A stretch of 64,000 bases of DNA from Mycolicibacterium tusciae JS617 (lineage in GTDB: Bacteria > Actinomycetota > Actinomycetes > Mycobacteriales > Mycobacteriaceae): assembly GCF_000243415.2 (NCBI RefSeq), contig NZ_KI912270.1, forward strand, positions 5,413,837 to 5,477,836, in the 5' to 3' direction. Position numbers and translations under genes: made by a program. The notes below the pieces were generated by a model, which worked only from the letters and a program-made list of their open reading frames with translations, ran no database searches and was not told where the DNA came from. Shown one piece after another: positions 63,171 through 64,000 of the stretch (position 1 is its first letter; each line of letters begins with the position of its first letter).

Positions 63171-63998
63171 TCAGACGGTGGCCTCAGTGGAAATGGCGTC
63201 GGACATCAACACGCTCAGGTGTTGCCAGTAAATCCAGTCGGCGATCGCAGCGCGTTGATCAGCATGGTCGACGGCGGTGTGCGCGCGGTACAGGGCCAGC
63301 TCTTGCGCGTGGTTGGCGTAGCTCACGAAGTTCTCGAGCTGAACTGCCGCACGGTCGGGCACGTTGCTCAAGAGTGGGCGGAACACCTCGAACCACAGGT
63401 TTGAGCGTTCGTCCTTGGGGGCGTTGACGTCGGTAGGCGGCGGAGGCAAGAGGTCGGACAGACCGGCGCGGCCTACTGCGGCCAACTTGGTGGCGGCGTC
63501 GGGGGCGATCACCTGTAAGCGGTGGCGGCCCTCCATGGTTCCGTTGTCTGGGATGTCGTCGTGGCGCAGGATTATCTTGGCTGCGCCGGGGTCGAATCCT
63601 TTGAACTGGTCCTCGGTGGCGATGACCGCACGCAGATCGGTGTCGTGGTGTTGGGCCCAACCATGAAGCGCAAGTATGGGATACGTCGCCCAGGTACCGC
63701 GGACGGGGGCGGGGATGCTTTCGTCGGCGGTGGCCATTTTGATGTTCTCGGGCAGGTTCACGCCCTCGGGGATGTAGCCGAGCCCGTAGTTGTTGGCAAT
63801 GACGATCGTGCCGTCCTTCATCAGGCCGGTGAGCCAGTAGAAGCCGACGTCGGTCACGCCGGCGTTGAGGGCGGCGGCGATGCGCTGTGCCAACATCGCG
63901 GGATCCTTGCCGGTCGAGCGGCGGCGTAGGGCGCCGGCGGTTGCGGCTGCGGCGGCTGCTTCACGATGCGCGCGGGCGGCCGAAACCGGTACGGGCGC
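63171..63998 (-). CDS. espK: EspK-like ESX-1 secretion-associated protein, 5' end outside the window
   Basis: The visible 275 residues are the C-terminal part of an EspK-like protein (Rv3879c), with the DUF5632 and DUF5631 domains: ALNAGVTDVGFYWLTGLMKDG, NYGLGYIPEGVNLPENIKM and WFEVFRPLLSNVPDRAAVQLENF. EspK helps deliver EspB to the ESX-1 machine in M. marinum, as known for the family. The frame is open to the edge at 63998; the Pro-rich N-terminus is missing. It heads a minus-strand group with the broken EspA/E-like gene and the WXG100-like gene. Confidence 0.8.
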   Translation of the reverse strand, partial: APVPVSAARAHREAAAAAATAGALRRRSTGKDPAMLAQRIAAALNAGVTDVGFYWLTGLMKDGTIVIANNYGLGYIPEGVNLPENIKMATADESIPAPVRGTWATYPILALHGWAQHHDTDLRAVIATEDQFKGFDPGAAKIILRHDDIPDNGTMEGRHRLQVIAPDAATKLAAVGRAGLSDLLPPPPTDVNAPKDERSNLWFEVFRPLLSNVPDRAAVQLENFVSYANHAQELALYRAHTAVDHADQRAAIADWIYWQHLSVLMSDAISTEATV

Positions 63999-64000
63999 AG

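Noticed and set aside
43925..63998. ESX-4 or another ESX type
   Set aside because: whiB6, espG1, espH, split EccCa/EccCb, PE35/PPE68 and espI with espK define ESX-1. ESX-4 lacks EccA, PE/PPE and EspG.

Overview
This window is a high-GC actinobacterial chromosome segment. Gene content and order point to a mycobacterium, most likely a fast-growing Mycolicibacterium-type species (inferred from gene order, not from a database search). The left part carries the origin-proximal block ppiA - PH-domain protein - crgA - DUF881 - pabA / pknB-pknA-pbpA-rodA-pstP-fhaB / fhaA / tRNA-Leu. The right part carries the ESX-1 type VII secretion locus. Having both blocks in about 60 kb on the same side resembles the Mycolicibacterium smegmatis layout, not the Mycobacterium tuberculosis layout.

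Layout. 1-2866: peptidyl-prolyl isomerase (cut by the window edge), small division proteins, and a glutamine amidotransferase. 2844-12591 (minus strand): the Ser/Thr kinase, elongation and phospho-signalling cluster, with six genes coupled by 4-base stop/start overlaps. 12840-12922: tRNA-Leu(CAG). 12999-15300: a membrane alpha/beta-hydrolase and a TetR regulator. 15353-19512: three insertion sequences nested in one another. An IS30-type element is broken by an IS256-type element, which left a 9-base target duplication, and again by an IS110-type element; the block separates the tetR gene from a divergent molybdopterin oxidoreductase. 19531-25780: the molybdoenzyme, two F420/flavin-type reductases, a ferritin-like protein and a PknH-type kinase. 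25785-28959: thioesterase, GNAT, a damaged metallo-beta-lactamase-fold gene and a pirin. 29035-41010: a stress and regulation region (WGxxGxxG small protein, EVE, DUF7218, SDR, STAS, amino-acid decarboxylase, MerR/Hsp20, J-domain, GAF-ANTAR proteins, M42 peptidase, SigF-type sigma factor, MarR). It contains several candidate SigF-type promoters. 41021-43876: an acyl-CoA carboxylase beta subunit and a decayed lipoprotein gene.

43925-63998 is the ESX-1 region. It holds whiB6 and a divergent HTH regulator, an EspI-like MinD-type ATPase, an EspC/EspF-like protein, espG1, espH, eccA1, eccB1, eccCa1, eccCb1, PE35, PPE68, esxB, esxA, espI, eccD1 and another EspC-like protein. On the opposite strand are a WXG100-like gene, a broken EspA/EspE-like gene and the 3' part of espK. 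EccB1, EccCa1, EccCb1 and EccD1 would form the membrane export machine, EccA1 and EspG1 the cytosolic chaperone system, and EsxA/EsxB and PE35/PPE68 the substrates. EccE1, MycP1 and EspB are not in the window; an espE gene was not seen where it is expected.

At least six coding regions are broken (IS30 transposase, MBL-fold gene, GAF-ANTAR gene, lipoprotein, EspA/E-like gene, possibly one small ORF). Several breaks are single-base changes in short G or C runs, so some may be sequencing indels and not real decay. I found no wholly unknown multi-gene system. The most interesting items are the nested IS stack, the SigF-type promoter set, the ESX-1-flanking ATPase paralogue and regulator pair, and the broken EspA/E-like gene.
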